From contig CP073694.1 of NCBI GenBank assembly GCA_018228705.1, positions 186,001-250,000 of the forward strand: DNA of 64,000 nucleotides, in the 5' to 3' direction. The stretch's first letter is position 1; each line of letters opens with the position of its first letter. Made by a program: the position numbers and the translations under genes. The DNA is from Dysosmobacter sp. Marseille-Q4140. Its GTDB lineage: Bacteria; Bacillota; Clostridia; Oscillospirales; Oscillospiraceae. The notes below the pieces were generated by a model. It saw only the letters and a list, made by a program, of their open reading frames with translations, made no database searches and had not been told where the DNA came from. Positions 16,653 to 24,348 of the stretch are shown here, in pieces.

Positions 16653-17150
16653 TCATTCCTCCAATCGCTGCGCCAGCATGGTCCTGGCGCGGTAGTAGGT
16701 CACGCGGGCCCAATTCTCCGTGCGGTCAAAAACCTCCCCGATCTCCCGAAAACTCAGCTCCGACAGCGTCCGCAGAAGGAAAATCTCCCGATAGGGCTCC
16801 CGCAGACTGTGAATGGCCTTGTGGATGGACACGCAGCTGTCCCGCCGCAGCAAAGAGATCTCCGGAAGGCCGTCCTCCTCCCCCACAGCGGGCTCTTCTC
16901 CGCCCTGGCACAGGGCCTCCAGGGACACGGACGGGTGGCGCCGCTGGCGCTTGAGGTGGTCGTACCAGCAGTGCTTGGCGATCTGGCACAGCCATACCGA
17001 GGTCTTGCAGGAACCGTCGTACCGGGAGAAGGACTTCACCGCCTGATAGAACGTCTCCTGGGTCAGCTCCTCCGCCAGGGCCGGGTCCCCGGTCAGGCAC
17101 ACCAGAAACCGCTTCACCTGGTCCGCGTAACACTGGTAGATATCCTCCAA
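16653..17150 (-). CDS. ECF-type RNA polymerase sigma factor
   Basis: A 165-residue sigma factor. Region 2 (VKRFLVCLTGDPALAEELTQ, then FYQAVKSFSRYDG and WLCQIAKHCWYDHLKR) and region 4 (LREPYREIFLLRTLSELSFR followed by EIGEVFDRTENWARVTYYRA) are both complete. The preferred start is TTG at 17148-17150, because GAGGAGGG sits seven bases upstream; an earlier TTG at 17186 would add 12 residues. It is partnered with the zinc-finger anti-sigma factor immediately downstream. Autoregulation is usual in such pairs but no promoter was identified with confidence. Confidence 0.9.
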   Translation of the reverse strand: MEDIYQCYADQVKRFLVCLTGDPALAEELTQETFYQAVKSFSRYDGSCKTSVWLCQIAKHCWYDHLKRQRRHPSVSLEALCQGGEEPAVGEEDGLPEISLLRRDSCVSIHKAIHSLREPYREIFLLRTLSELSFREIGEVFDRTENWARVTYYRARTMLAQRLEE

Positions 17151-17218
17151 CGCGCTCCCTCCTCTCCCATCCGTTCTGCCTATCAATAGACGCCGCGGTC
17201 CATTCGTTACAAGTATTC

Positions 17219-17256
17219 AAAAAAATCCGCTGTGACACATGCACAGCGGATTTTTC
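17219..17256. terminator. Bidirectional terminator
   Basis: A 14-base perfect stem, AAAAATCCGCTGTG with CACAGCGGATTTTT, and a seven-base loop. T-tracts are present in both directions. It ends the DUF951 unit on the minus strand just upstream of the sigma gene. Confidence 0.88.
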
Positions 17257-17265
17257 CGTCCTTGT

Positions 17266-17364
17266 TCACATCAGCGACAGATAGGGCAGCACCAGGGATG
17301 CCAGCAGAGAGATCACCAGGACCACCACCAGCACCAGCGCCACCGTTCTCGTTCCTCTGTTCAT
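17266..17364 (-). CDS. Micro membrane protein (32 residues)
   Basis: A very short open frame starting at ATG 17362-17364 with GGAGGAGGG six bases upstream. It encodes a basic N-terminus (MNRGTRT) followed by one long hydrophobic helix, residues 8-30 (VALVLVVVLVISLLASLV and on). Its ATG overlaps the stop of the DUF951 gene as ATGA, so translation is coupled, and a terminator follows directly. No family is recognised. The strong ribosome site and the coupling argue that it is a real gene rather than noise. Confidence 0.65.
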   Translation of the reverse strand: MNRGTRTVALVLVVVLVISLLASLVLPYLSLM

Positions 17365-17552
17365 ATCCGTCCCTCCTCCGTCAGGATCTTCCGGATGCTC
17401 TTCTCTGCCTTGCTGCGGGGCAGCATCAGCTCGTGGCCGCAGCCAAGGCACCGGAGCTTGATGTCCATGCCCACCCGCAAAATCTCCCACTGGGTGGAGC
17501 CGCAAGGGTGGGGTTTCTTCAATTCCACTTTGTCATGCAGGTGCAGGTCCAT
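17361..17552 (-). CDS. DUF951 domain protein (YyzM-like)
   Basis: A 63-residue small protein beginning MDLHLHDKVELKKPHPCGST. It shows the family pattern HPCG...W.I...G.D..L.C.GCGH..ML.R. The cysteines (C17, and C40/C43 in CLGCGH) suggest a zinc-ribbon-like fold. DUF951 proteins are widespread in Firmicutes, often near ribosomal or DNA maintenance genes, and have no established function. SD AGGAGG six bases before ATG 17550-17552 fixes the start. It is followed by a translationally coupled micro membrane protein. Confidence 0.88.
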   Translation of the reverse strand: MDLHLHDKVELKKPHPCGSTQWEILRVGMDIKLRCLGCGHELMLPRSKAEKSIRKILTEEGRI

Positions 17553-17642
17553 TTTACGCCTCCTGTCAAGCGGACCACCGGGGCCGCATATAGTAACATC
17601 ATCATAACACGCCGCCTCCGCGGCAGAAGGATGCGATCGCTC

Positions 17643-18578
17643 ATGCCGGAAAACAGACGATTCCCGCCGGAAGGCCTGCGCCCCCAAGGGCCCTGGACCC
17701 TCCCCGCCCTCCAGGAGGCCATGGACGCCGGTACGGTCCTGGAGGCCGCGGCGGACCGGTGCGACACCGCTCACGCCCTCCACTTCACCCTGGGCGGCGT
17801 CCGGGGCCTCATGCCCCGGGAGGAGGTCCTCTCCCCCTGGATCAGCGGGGCGGAGCGGGACATCGCGGTGCTGAGCCGGGTGGGAAAGCCCACCTGCTTT
17901 TGTGTCACGGCCATCCGCGCCGACGAAAAAGGCGCGCCGGTGGCAATGCTCAGCCGCCGTCTCGTTCAGGAGCAGGCTTTAGATGACTTCCTGGAGCACC
18001 TGGTCCCCGGCAGCGTGGTCACCGCCGTGGTGACCCGGCTGGAGTCCTTCGGCGCCTTTCTGGACATCGGCTGCGGCGTCATCGCCATGCTGCCCATCGA
18101 GTACATCTCCGTCTCCCGCATCCCCCACCCGGACCAGCGGTTCCGGCCGGGGCAGAAGATCCTGGCGGCGGTAAAGTCCGTGGCCCGCCAGCGCCGCCGG
18201 TTCACCATGACCCACCGGGAGCTGCTGGGCACCTGGATGGAAAACGCCAGCCGCTTCCGCACCGGTGAGACGGTCCGGGGCGTGGTCCGCAGCGTCAAGG
18301 ACTACGGCAGCTTCGTGGAACTGGCCCCCAACCTCTCGGGCCTGGCCGACAGCCGGGAGGGCCTTCGGGTGGGCGACGGCGTCTCCGTGTTCATCAAGAG
18401 CATCCGGCCCGAGCGCATGAAGATCAAGCTCCAGGTCATCGAGACCCTGCCGCCGCCCCGGCAGCCGGAGCCTCCCCGCTACCAGATCACCGACGGGGTG
18501 CTGGAGCGGTGGGTCTACTCCCCGCCGGGCTACGAGAAGGAGCCGGTGGAGACGGTGTTCACGTCTCCGGACCCTTGA
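17643..18578 (+). CDS. S1 RNA-binding domain protein
   Basis: A 311-residue protein with two S1 (OB-fold) RNA-binding repeats. The first is near residues 125-190 (GSVVTAVVTRLESFGAFLDI). The second is near residues 215-265 (GETVRGVVRSVKDYGSFVEL, then NLSGLAD). The N-terminal 110 residues may form a further degenerate S1-like domain (LHFTLGGVRGLMPREEV). Such proteins occur in many Clostridia and are annotated as 30S S1-like; they probably act in translation or RNA binding, though the exact role is unknown. The start may be ATG 17631 or 17643; the latter has AGAAGG at a workable distance. The 3' end overlaps the convergent rarA gene by 20 bases. Confidence 0.85.
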   Translation: MPENRRFPPEGLRPQGPWTLPALQEAMDAGTVLEAAADRCDTAHALHFTLGGVRGLMPREEVLSPWISGAERDIAVLSRVGKPTCFCVTAIRADEKGAPVAMLSRRLVQEQALDDFLEHLVPGSVVTAVVTRLESFGAFLDIGCGVIAMLPIEYISVSRIPHPDQRFRPGQKILAAVKSVARQRRRFTMTHRELLGTWMENASRFRTGETVRGVVRSVKDYGSFVELAPNLSGLADSREGLRVGDGVSVFIKSIRPERMKIKLQVIETLPPPRQPEPPRYQITDGVLERWVYSPPGYEKEPVETVFTSPDP

Positions 18579-19827
18579 TCTTCTCCCAGTAAACCTTGGC
18601 GGCCTGCTCGGTCTTGTTGTCGCCGTAGTGGTAGTATTTCACGCTTTTCAGGGCGTCCGGCAGGTACTGCTGGCGCACCCAGTGGCCGGGGTAGCTGTGG
18701 GGGTAGCGGTAGCCCTGTTCCCGCTCCATGCCGGTGGAGTCGGCGTGGACGTTCTGCAGTTCCCGGGGCACGTCCCCGGTGCGGCCCGCCTTCACGTCCG
18801 CCCAGGCGGCGGAGATCCCCTCCACCACACTGTTGGACTTGGGGGCCGTGGCCAGCAGGATCGCCGCCTGGGCCAGGGGCAGCTGCGCCTCGGGAAGGCC
18901 CAGCTGCATGGCCGTGTCCACGCAGGCCTTCACGATGCTCACCGCCTGGGGGTACGCCATGCCGATATCCTCGCTGGCGGAGCACAGCAGCCGCCGGCAG
19001 GGGGTCACCAGGTCCCCGGCCTCCAGAAAGCGGGCCAGATAGTGCAGCGCCGCGTCCGGGTCGCTGCCCCGCAGGGACTTCATCAGTGCGGAGGCCAGGT
19101 CGTACATGGCGTCGCCGCCCTTGTCATAGCGCATAGCGCTGCGCTGTGCCAGCTGTGAAGCGTCCCCGCTTGTCAGCATAATCTGCCCGTCCCGGGGCTG
19201 CGCCGCCTGGCAGAGCAGCTCCACGGCGTTGATGGCCTTGCGCACGTCGCCGCCGCAGGCGGTGGCGATCTGCCGGGGCACCCCCTCCTCCCAGGTCAGG
19301 GGCAGGGCCGCCCGCTCCCGCTCGATGTCCAACGCCCGGCGCACGGCGCCCTCCGCCTCCTCCGGCGGCACGGCCTTGAACTCAAACACCGTGCTGCGGG
19401 AGAGCAGGGCGCCGTAGACGTAGAAATAGGGGTTCTCCGTAGTGGAGGCGATCAGGGTCAGCGACCCGTTCTCCATGAATTCCAGCAGGCTCTGCTGCTG
19501 CTTCTTGTTGAAGTACTGGATCTCGTCCAGGTACAGCAGGATCCCGCCGGGGGCCATCAGCGTTCCCACGTCGGCAATGATGTCCTTCACGTCCTGCAGC
19601 GAGGCGGTGGTGGCGTTGAGCCGGTACAACGTCTTGTGGGTCCGCTGGGCGATGATGTTGGCGATGGTGGTCTTGCCGGTGCCGGAGGGGCCGTAAAAGA
19701 CCATGTTGGCCTCCGCGCCGCTCTCGATCAGCCGCCGCAGCACCGCGCCGGGGGCCAGGAGGTGCTTCTGCCCCACCACCTCGTCCAGGGTTTTCGGACG
19801 GATCTCGTCCGCCAGGGGCCGCTGCAT
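18559..19827 (-). CDS. rarA: Replication-associated recombination protein A (RarA/MgsA AAA+ ATPase)
   Basis: A 422-residue clamp-loader-like AAA+ ATPase acting at stalled replication forks. MQRPLADEIRPKTLDEVVGQ is the typical N-terminus. Walker A GPSGTGKT lies at residues 46-53 and Walker B LLYLDEIQYF near 97. Sensor 1 is in LIASTTENPYF, sensor 2 in GGDVRKAINAVELL, and the C-terminal MgsA domain includes DALKSVKYYHYGDNK. Length is normal for the family. A promoter with an extended -10 precedes it. It converges on the S1-domain gene, sharing 20 bases. Confidence 0.94.
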   Translation of the reverse strand: MQRPLADEIRPKTLDEVVGQKHLLAPGAVLRRLIESGAEANMVFYGPSGTGKTTIANIIAQRTHKTLYRLNATTASLQDVKDIIADVGTLMAPGGILLYLDEIQYFNKKQQQSLLEFMENGSLTLIASTTENPYFYVYGALLSRSTVFEFKAVPPEEAEGAVRRALDIERERAALPLTWEEGVPRQIATACGGDVRKAINAVELLCQAAQPRDGQIMLTSGDASQLAQRSAMRYDKGGDAMYDLASALMKSLRGSDPDAALHYLARFLEAGDLVTPCRRLLCSASEDIGMAYPQAVSIVKACVDTAMQLGLPEAQLPLAQAAILLATAPKSNSVVEGISAAWADVKAGRTGDVPRELQNVHADSTGMEREQGYRYPHSYPGHWVRQQYLPDALKSVKYYHYGDNKTEQAAKVYWEKIKGPET

Positions 19828-19865
19828 GGCGCCGCCTCCCTTCTCCGTGAAAATTCCAGATAGGC

Positions 19866-19894
19866 ATTATAGCACAGCGCTGCCCGGATTTCCA
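19866..19894 (-). promoter_or_regulatory. Sigma-A-type promoter for rarA
   Basis: TGGAAA and TATAAT are separated by 17 bases on the minus strand, with an extended -10 (TGCTATAAT). It lies about 40 bases before the rarA start. Confidence 0.7.
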
Positions 19895-20005
19895 CCGCCT
19901 GGCCCAAACTTTTCCGCTCTTTCCCGGGAAAGGACGGAAAAGTGTTGCAAATTCCTCTGGTTTTCCGTCGGACTTTGTGGTATCGTGTCAAGCGAGGTGA
20001 CTGCC

Positions 20006-20653
20006 ATGAAATCCAAAGCCGCCGTGAAGCGGATCATCGAGACGCTGAAAGGGATCTATCCCGACGCCCTTTGCTCTTTGCAATACGAAAAGGACTACGA
20101 GCTGCTCTTCGCCGTGCGGCTCTCCGCCCAGTGTACCGACGAGCGGGTCAACAAGGTGACCCCGGCCCTGTACGAACGCTTCCCCACCCTGGAGAGCTTC
20201 GCCGAAGCCGATCCCAAGGAGGTGGGCGAGTACATCCACTCCTGCGGCTTCTATAACGGCAAGGCCCGGGATATCGTAGCCTGCGCGCAGCAGCTGATCG
20301 AAAAGCACGGCGGCAAGGTCCCAGGCACCATGGAGGAGCTGACGGCCCTGCCCGGCGTGGGCCGCAAGACCGCCAACCTCATCCTGGGGGACGTGTTCGG
20401 CCAGGAGGGCTACGTCTGCGACACTCACTGCATCCGCATCACCGGGCGGCTGGGCATCACCGATGGGTCCAAGGATCCCCTCCAGGTGGAGCGGCAGCTG
20501 CGCCAGAGCATCCCGCCCAAGGAGTCCAACAACTTCTGCCACCGGCTGGTCCTCTTCGGCCGGGACACCTGCACCGCCCGGTCCCCCCAGTGCGAGGGCT
20601 GCCCCCTGGCCAAGGACTGCGACACGGCCAAGGCCGCCGCCCGGAAAAAATAA
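20006..20653 (+). CDS. nth: Endonuclease III
   Basis: A 215-residue DNA glycosylase/AP lyase that removes oxidised pyrimidines. The helix-hairpin-helix LPGVGRKTANLIL contains the catalytic lysine, and the catalytic aspartate lies in VCDTHCIRITGRLG. The C-terminal CTARSPQCEGCPLAKDC forms the C-X6-C-X2-C-X5-C ligand set of the [4Fe-4S] cluster. ATG at 20006 with GAGGTGA seven bases upstream; a much longer open frame upstream lacks family similarity and runs antisense to rarA. A terminator follows. Confidence 0.95.
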   Translation: MKSKAAVKRIIETLKGIYPDALCSLQYEKDYELLFAVRLSAQCTDERVNKVTPALYERFPTLESFAEADPKEVGEYIHSCGFYNGKARDIVACAQQLIEKHGGKVPGTMEELTALPGVGRKTANLILGDVFGQEGYVCDTHCIRITGRLGITDGSKDPLQVERQLRQSIPPKESNNFCHRLVLFGRDTCTARSPQCEGCPLAKDCDTAKAAARKK

Positions 20654-20664
20654 ACTCCTTCCCT

Positions 20665-20698
20665 GCTCCGCGTCTGTACGGCGCGGGGCGTTTTTTTC
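20665..20698 (+). terminator. Rho-independent terminator after nth
   Basis: Stem GCTCCGCG with CGCGGGGC (one wobble), followed by seven T. Confidence 0.85.
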
Positions 20699-20774
20699 TT
20701 TCCGGGGCACATTTCCCGGCCCCGCCTCATATACTGTGATGGAACTCAACAGCCGTGAGGCGTAAGGAGGCACT

Positions 20775-21035
20775 ATGGACGAACAGACCAAGCGAATGAT
20801 CCAGCAGCTCAAAGCCAATCCCGCCATGCTGCAGTCCCTGATGCAGTCCCGGGACGGCCAGGCTCTGATGCAGATGCTCTCCGCGGGAGATCAGGGAGCG
20901 TCCCTCCAGCGGGCGGCCCAGTCCGCCGCCAGGGGCAACCCTGCGGAGATCATGCGGATGATGAACCAGGTGATGCAGAGCCCCGCCGGGGCGGAGCTGG
21001 TCCAGCGGATCAACCGCAGCATGAAGCAGAAGTGA
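20775..21035 (+). CDS. Small helical protein of unknown function, first gene of a three-gene cassette
   Basis: An 86-residue, Met/Gln-rich, apparently all-helical protein (LKANPAMLQSLMQSRDGQAL, later NPAEIMRMMNQVMQSPAGAE). The repeated 'NPaxLQxLMxSxdGqaLmqml' style recalls short adaptor-like helices found in clostridial sporulation-associated proteins, but no family is recognised. ATG has AAGGAGG seven bases upstream. The second gene begins 22 bases after its stop. Cytoplasmic by composition, with no signal peptide or membrane segment. Confidence 0.7.
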   Translation: MDEQTKRMIQQLKANPAMLQSLMQSRDGQALMQMLSAGDQGASLQRAAQSAARGNPAEIMRMMNQVMQSPAGAELVQRINRSMKQK

Positions 21036-21057
21036 CCTGAGAGAAAGGGGGCCGGGC

Positions 21058-21483
21058 ATGGCCGAATTCGACGACAAGCTCAACGAACTGCTGTCCAACC
21101 CCGACAGCATGGCACAGATCATGCGGCTGGCCCAGTCCCTCTCCGGCGAGACCGGGGGCGGCGGAGATCCCGAACCGCCCCAGTCTCCGCCGCAGACGCG
21201 GCAGGCGTCCCAGGACCGGCACCATCAGGGACCGCCGCCGGAAAACGGCGGCGGCGATCTGCTGTCGGGCCTCACCGGCGGCCTGGACCCCAAGCTGCTG
21301 ATGCGGCTGCTGCCCTTGATCCAGGAGCTGGGCGGCCAGCAGGACTCCAACGCCCGCGCGCTGGTCTACGCCCTGCGGCCCTACCTGAAGCCGGAGCGGC
21401 AGGAGAAGGTGGAGCGGGCCCTCCAGCTGGCGAGGCTGTTCCATCTGGGAAAGAAATTCCTGGCCGGATGGGAGGGGTCTTGA
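21058..21483 (+). CDS. Unknown protein with N- and C-terminal helices and a polar linker, second gene of the cassette
   Basis: A 141-residue protein. The N-terminal helix FDDKLNELLSNPDSMAQIMR resembles the 'NP...M..lm' helices of the preceding gene. A Pro/Gln/Gly-rich disordered linker occupies about residues 30-70, and a C-terminal helical domain follows (DPKLLMRLLPLIQELGG and YALRPYLKPERQEKVERAL). I recall similar arrangements in clostridial genomes annotated only as hypothetical. SD AAAGGGGG precedes the ATG. It is separated from the third gene by three bases, so the genes are co-transcribed. Confidence 0.7.
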   Translation: MAEFDDKLNELLSNPDSMAQIMRLAQSLSGETGGGGDPEPPQSPPQTRQASQDRHHQGPPPENGGGDLLSGLTGGLDPKLLMRLLPLIQELGGQQDSNARALVYALRPYLKPERQEKVERALQLARLFHLGKKFLAGWEGS

Positions 21484-21486
21484 GGG

Positions 21487-21909
21487 ATGTATAACCGGTA
21501 TATGCGCAACGACGACGGCTCCTATACCCGGATCCCGGAGGAGGAGCCCGCCCGCCGGCCCGGCCAGGCTCCGCCGCCCTCCGGCGGCGGACAGGACCCC
21601 CCGCCCGGCGCCGGGGCCGGGGAGCGGAGGCCGCCTCCTTCTTCCGGGGAGCAGGACCGCGGCGGGGAGCGGCACGGCGAGACACACCGGGAGCGCACCT
21701 GGGAGGAACCGCCCTTCTACGGTCCGCCACCGCCCTCCGGCGGCCGGGGCGACGGCCTGACCGGCTTTCTCCGGCACTTCCTGGACCAGTGGCACCTGGA
21801 CAGCGTGGACACCGGAGACCTGCTGCTCCTGGGTTTGCTATTCTTCTTGTTCCGGGAGGACGCCGACGAGGAGCTGCTGGTGGCCCTGGGCCTGCTGCTG
21901 ATCCTGTGA
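21487..21909 (+). CDS. Proline-rich protein with hydrophobic tail (MYNRY-type), third gene of the cassette
   Basis: A 140-residue protein starting MYNRYMRNDDGSYTRIPEEE. A Pro/Gly-rich, probably disordered middle (about residues 20-85) is followed by a hydrophobic C-terminus with SVDTGDLLLLGLLFFLFRED and ending ELLVALGLLLIL. Proteins that begin MYNRY and end in this leucine-rich DxGDLL...EDxxxLLxLxL pattern recur in Clostridia without an assigned function. The tail could embed in or lie on a membrane, or drive self-assembly. It starts three bases after the preceding stop, and the last gene is followed by a strong terminator. Confidence 0.72.
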   Translation: MYNRYMRNDDGSYTRIPEEEPARRPGQAPPPSGGGQDPPPGAGAGERRPPPSSGEQDRGGERHGETHRERTWEEPPFYGPPPPSGGRGDGLTGFLRHFLDQWHLDSVDTGDLLLLGLLFFLFREDADEELLVALGLLLIL

Positions 21910-21950
21910 AGAATCAGAATGAGCTCCCCACCAGAAAGTCTTCCGTACAA

Positions 21951-21996
21951 ATGCAACAAAGCTGGAACGGCAGATGACGTTCCAGCTTTGTTGCAT
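21951..21996. terminator. Bidirectional terminator with a 19-bp perfect stem
   Basis: ATGCAACAAAGCTGGAACG and its exact reverse complement flank an eight-base loop. It separates the convergent cassette and the DUF1537 gene and lies exactly where base composition changes. Confidence 0.85.
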
Positions 21997-22004
21997 CGAT
22001 CGTA

Positions 22005-23459
22005 CTATCCTTCTGCAGTATCCACCAGTGGAGACAGCTTCCTTACCGCCTTTAGTAGACTGTCATCATTTCCCACATTTCCTGGGAAAATCACATACGG
22101 CATGTGAGGGAACTTACTTTCCGGACCTGATTGCCAAACAGGGATGCCCGGCAGGATTTGGCCCATGACTTCTGCTCTGCTAATAGACAGGCCCTTTGTT
22201 GCCACGTCGCTGGAAGTAATCCCTCCCTTTGCAATCACGAATCGAGGCCTTATTTGGAGATTGGATATAACCTGTACCAGTCCTTGGGATATCAGGACAG
22301 CCAGTCGCAACTCCTCTTCTTTATCCGTTCCATTCAAATCCAGTCGCTCTCTGCGGGTGTATACCACCACGTCTCGCCCATGGCAAACCGCCTCATCCGC
22401 CAGATTGCTGACCCGCAGAATCTCCTCCTGAAAACGAGATTCATCCAGGACAAGATGTTGATTGAACTCCAGCTTTTCCATGGGGAACTCTTGGCACAGG
22501 GCTTTCAGCTGCCGAGTGGTCTTGCTAACGTGAGAGCCAACGATGACGATGCCGCCGTTTCGATTTTGTCCTTTAATCAGCTTCTCTCTTTCCAGGACCG
22601 TATCGTCAAGACACCCACACATTACCCGCAAAATGGCTGCCGCTGTCCGGAGCAAGAAGCGCTTTCCCTCCCGGATGCTCTTCAGCAGCAGCGGGACGAA
22701 TACTTCTAAATCCCGGTAGCATACGGCGTTTACCACGATCTTCTGAAAATCTCGGGCAGCAGACAATTTTTTCAGCACAGTGTCTGCGTCCTCACGGCGC
22801 AAATCCTCCAGGCTGATGGAAATTACATCCTCCGCCCGCCAGCGTCCGCCTGTCTTTTCCTCCACCCACTGGCCCAGGTGAGAGTTTTGATAGCCAAAGG
22901 TTTTATCCTTTGCAAATTCCGACTGTCCGACAGGCACCAGACACCCATCTTCTTCAAGATAGTGGATGTCGCCAACAGTATACCGCCCGCCCTCGGGAAA
23001 GAAGGGGCAGAGAATCTCTCCGTCAAAAGTAATTCCCAAAGCCTTCTCCAGTCCCTCGCGCAGCGTTTCTGTCTCCAAGGGAAAATGCCCCCGCAGTGTG
23101 GAGTCTCCCCGGCTTACCAAGAGAACCTCCCGGCCGACTGTTTCCGACGCCCAAGCGATGTTTTGCGCCAATTCCCTGTGGAGCTGTTCTGTCTCCTCAG
23201 CGGAAAGGGATCTGGAGTTCGTCAATACAAACAGCATCCGCGGCTTGCGCGCAAGTTCATTGCGAAGGGTATCGCGGCTCCATTCCGTAACCACAGGCAC
23301 CGCTCTTACCGTCTGGGTGCCGGTCGGATCATCGTCCAGCACCACGATGGTCTGATCAAATGCGCCCAGAGCCTGAAACAGGCTCTGGCGGACCGGCTCC
23401 TCTGGCAGCGGCGGATACTGAGTAAACAGTTCGCTCAGGGAATGATAGTAGTGATTCAT
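22005..23459 (-). CDS. Four-carbon acid sugar kinase family protein (DUF1537)
   Basis: A 484-residue kinase of the DUF1537 (OtnK/DtnK) family, which phosphorylates four-carbon acid sugars such as 3-oxotetronate or D-threonate. The N-terminal substrate domain begins with the signature VVLDDDPTGTQTV, followed by FVLTNSRSLS and the substrate-binding SRGDSTLRGHFPLE. The C-terminal nucleotide-binding domain contains IVIVGSHVSKTTRQL and the glycine-rich FVIAKGGITSSDVATKGL near the end, with FPGNVGNDDSL at the C-terminus. Length is slightly above the family norm of about 420. It is transcribed in the same direction as the TRAP operon but behind a terminator, so it is either under its own promoter or reached by read-through. 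Confidence 0.9.
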   Translation of the reverse strand: MNHYYHSLSELFTQYPPLPEEPVRQSLFQALGAFDQTIVVLDDDPTGTQTVRAVPVVTEWSRDTLRNELARKPRMLFVLTNSRSLSAEETEQLHRELAQNIAWASETVGREVLLVSRGDSTLRGHFPLETETLREGLEKALGITFDGEILCPFFPEGGRYTVGDIHYLEEDGCLVPVGQSEFAKDKTFGYQNSHLGQWVEEKTGGRWRAEDVISISLEDLRREDADTVLKKLSAARDFQKIVVNAVCYRDLEVFVPLLLKSIREGKRFLLRTAAAILRVMCGCLDDTVLEREKLIKGQNRNGGIVIVGSHVSKTTRQLKALCQEFPMEKLEFNQHLVLDESRFQEEILRVSNLADEAVCHGRDVVVYTRRERLDLNGTDKEEELRLAVLISQGLVQVISNLQIRPRFVIAKGGITSSDVATKGLSISRAEVMGQILPGIPVWQSGPESKFPHMPYVIFPGNVGNDDSLLKAVRKLSPLVDTAEG

Positions 23460-23481
23460 AACGCTCCTCCCTTATGATTCC

Positions 23482-23522
23482 AAAAAGCAGCAGGCACGGC
23501 TGACACGCGCCTGCTGCTTTTC
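23482..23522 (-). terminator. Terminator at the end of the TRAP/aldolase operon
   Basis: AAAAAGCAGCAGGC paired with GCCTGCTGCTTTTT, 14 perfect base pairs and a 13-base loop. T-tracts occur in both directions. Confidence 0.82.
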
Positions 23523-23609
23523 CTGAATTGCGGTGCTGTTCCACTGCACTCATCCGGCTCACGCCGATCGATCACAGTTCCAGCTATGGTGCTCAGGCGC
23601 TTCGGGCAC

Positions 23610-24338
23610 TCAGTTTTGACCTACACGAAGCCGTCTTTCCTGCATTTCCTTCCGCCATTCCATAATTTGGTCTGCAGTTACTCTTCGGTTCTCCCGCAGC
23701 GCTTCACGACATGGCACCAGCAAGGCATCCTCGGCATCCATCGCCTGTCGGCAGGCGCCGGCAATCTTCTTTGTGATCTCACATGGAATCACGATAGCTC
23801 CATGCCCGTCCGCATGTATCAAATCACCGGGACGGACGGTCATTCCGAACACTGTCACCGGGCCGCCAGCTTCCACAATGTGAACGTAAGCATGGGATAC
23901 CAAAATTTCCCTGGAAAACATGTTGAAGCCGACCTTTTTCACTTCGTCCAAATCTCGCACTCCGCCGTCGGTGATCACGCCCACACACCCAAGGGCCCGG
24001 TGGACCGTAGCTTGAACATCACCCCATAAAGAACCAATGGGTACAGGATCGATGTCCTGAATAACCGCCACCTGCGGCAGATCGAAATCCTCATACTGCC
24101 GGTAGTATTGACGCATGATCTCCCAGTGTCCTGGGACAGATGGATTTGCTGCGGAGATCAAGGCAGTACGGGCATATCCAACCATAGGCTTACCATCCCA
24201 GGACACCTGTCTTTTCAGCCCGGGACGGGTGAAGCCAACCGTTCTGCCTCGAACCTGAAACCCTTCGATGGCATTACAGATCGTGGGCGTATCAAAGGCT
24301 CGCAGAGCCTCAAGCTCTTCTCTCGTCAATAAGTCCAT
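23610..24338 (-). CDS. RraA-family protein (HMG/CHA aldolase or decarboxylase-like)
   Basis: A 242-residue protein of the RraA/4-hydroxy-4-methyl-2-oxoglutarate aldolase fold. Motifs are FDTPTICNAIEGF, the loop SLWGDVQATVHRALGCVGVI with TDGGVRD (the conserved Arg-Asp that binds substrate and metal), then PGDLIHADGHGAIVIP. Members cleave or decarboxylate short branched or oxo-acids; the RNase E-inhibitor role of the E. coli protein is unlikely in this context. Start at ATG 24336-24338 with GAGG eight bases upstream; an ATG six bases earlier is too close to the ribosome site. It is the last gene before the operon terminator. Confidence 0.88.
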   Translation of the reverse strand: MDLLTREELEALRAFDTPTICNAIEGFQVRGRTVGFTRPGLKRQVSWDGKPMVGYARTALISAANPSVPGHWEIMRQYYRQYEDFDLPQVAVIQDIDPVPIGSLWGDVQATVHRALGCVGVITDGGVRDLDEVKKVGFNMFSREILVSHAYVHIVEAGGPVTVFGMTVRPGDLIHADGHGAIVIPCEITKKIAGACRQAMDAEDALLVPCREALRENRRVTADQIMEWRKEMQERRLRVGQN

Positions 24339-24348
24339 ATGCATTTCC

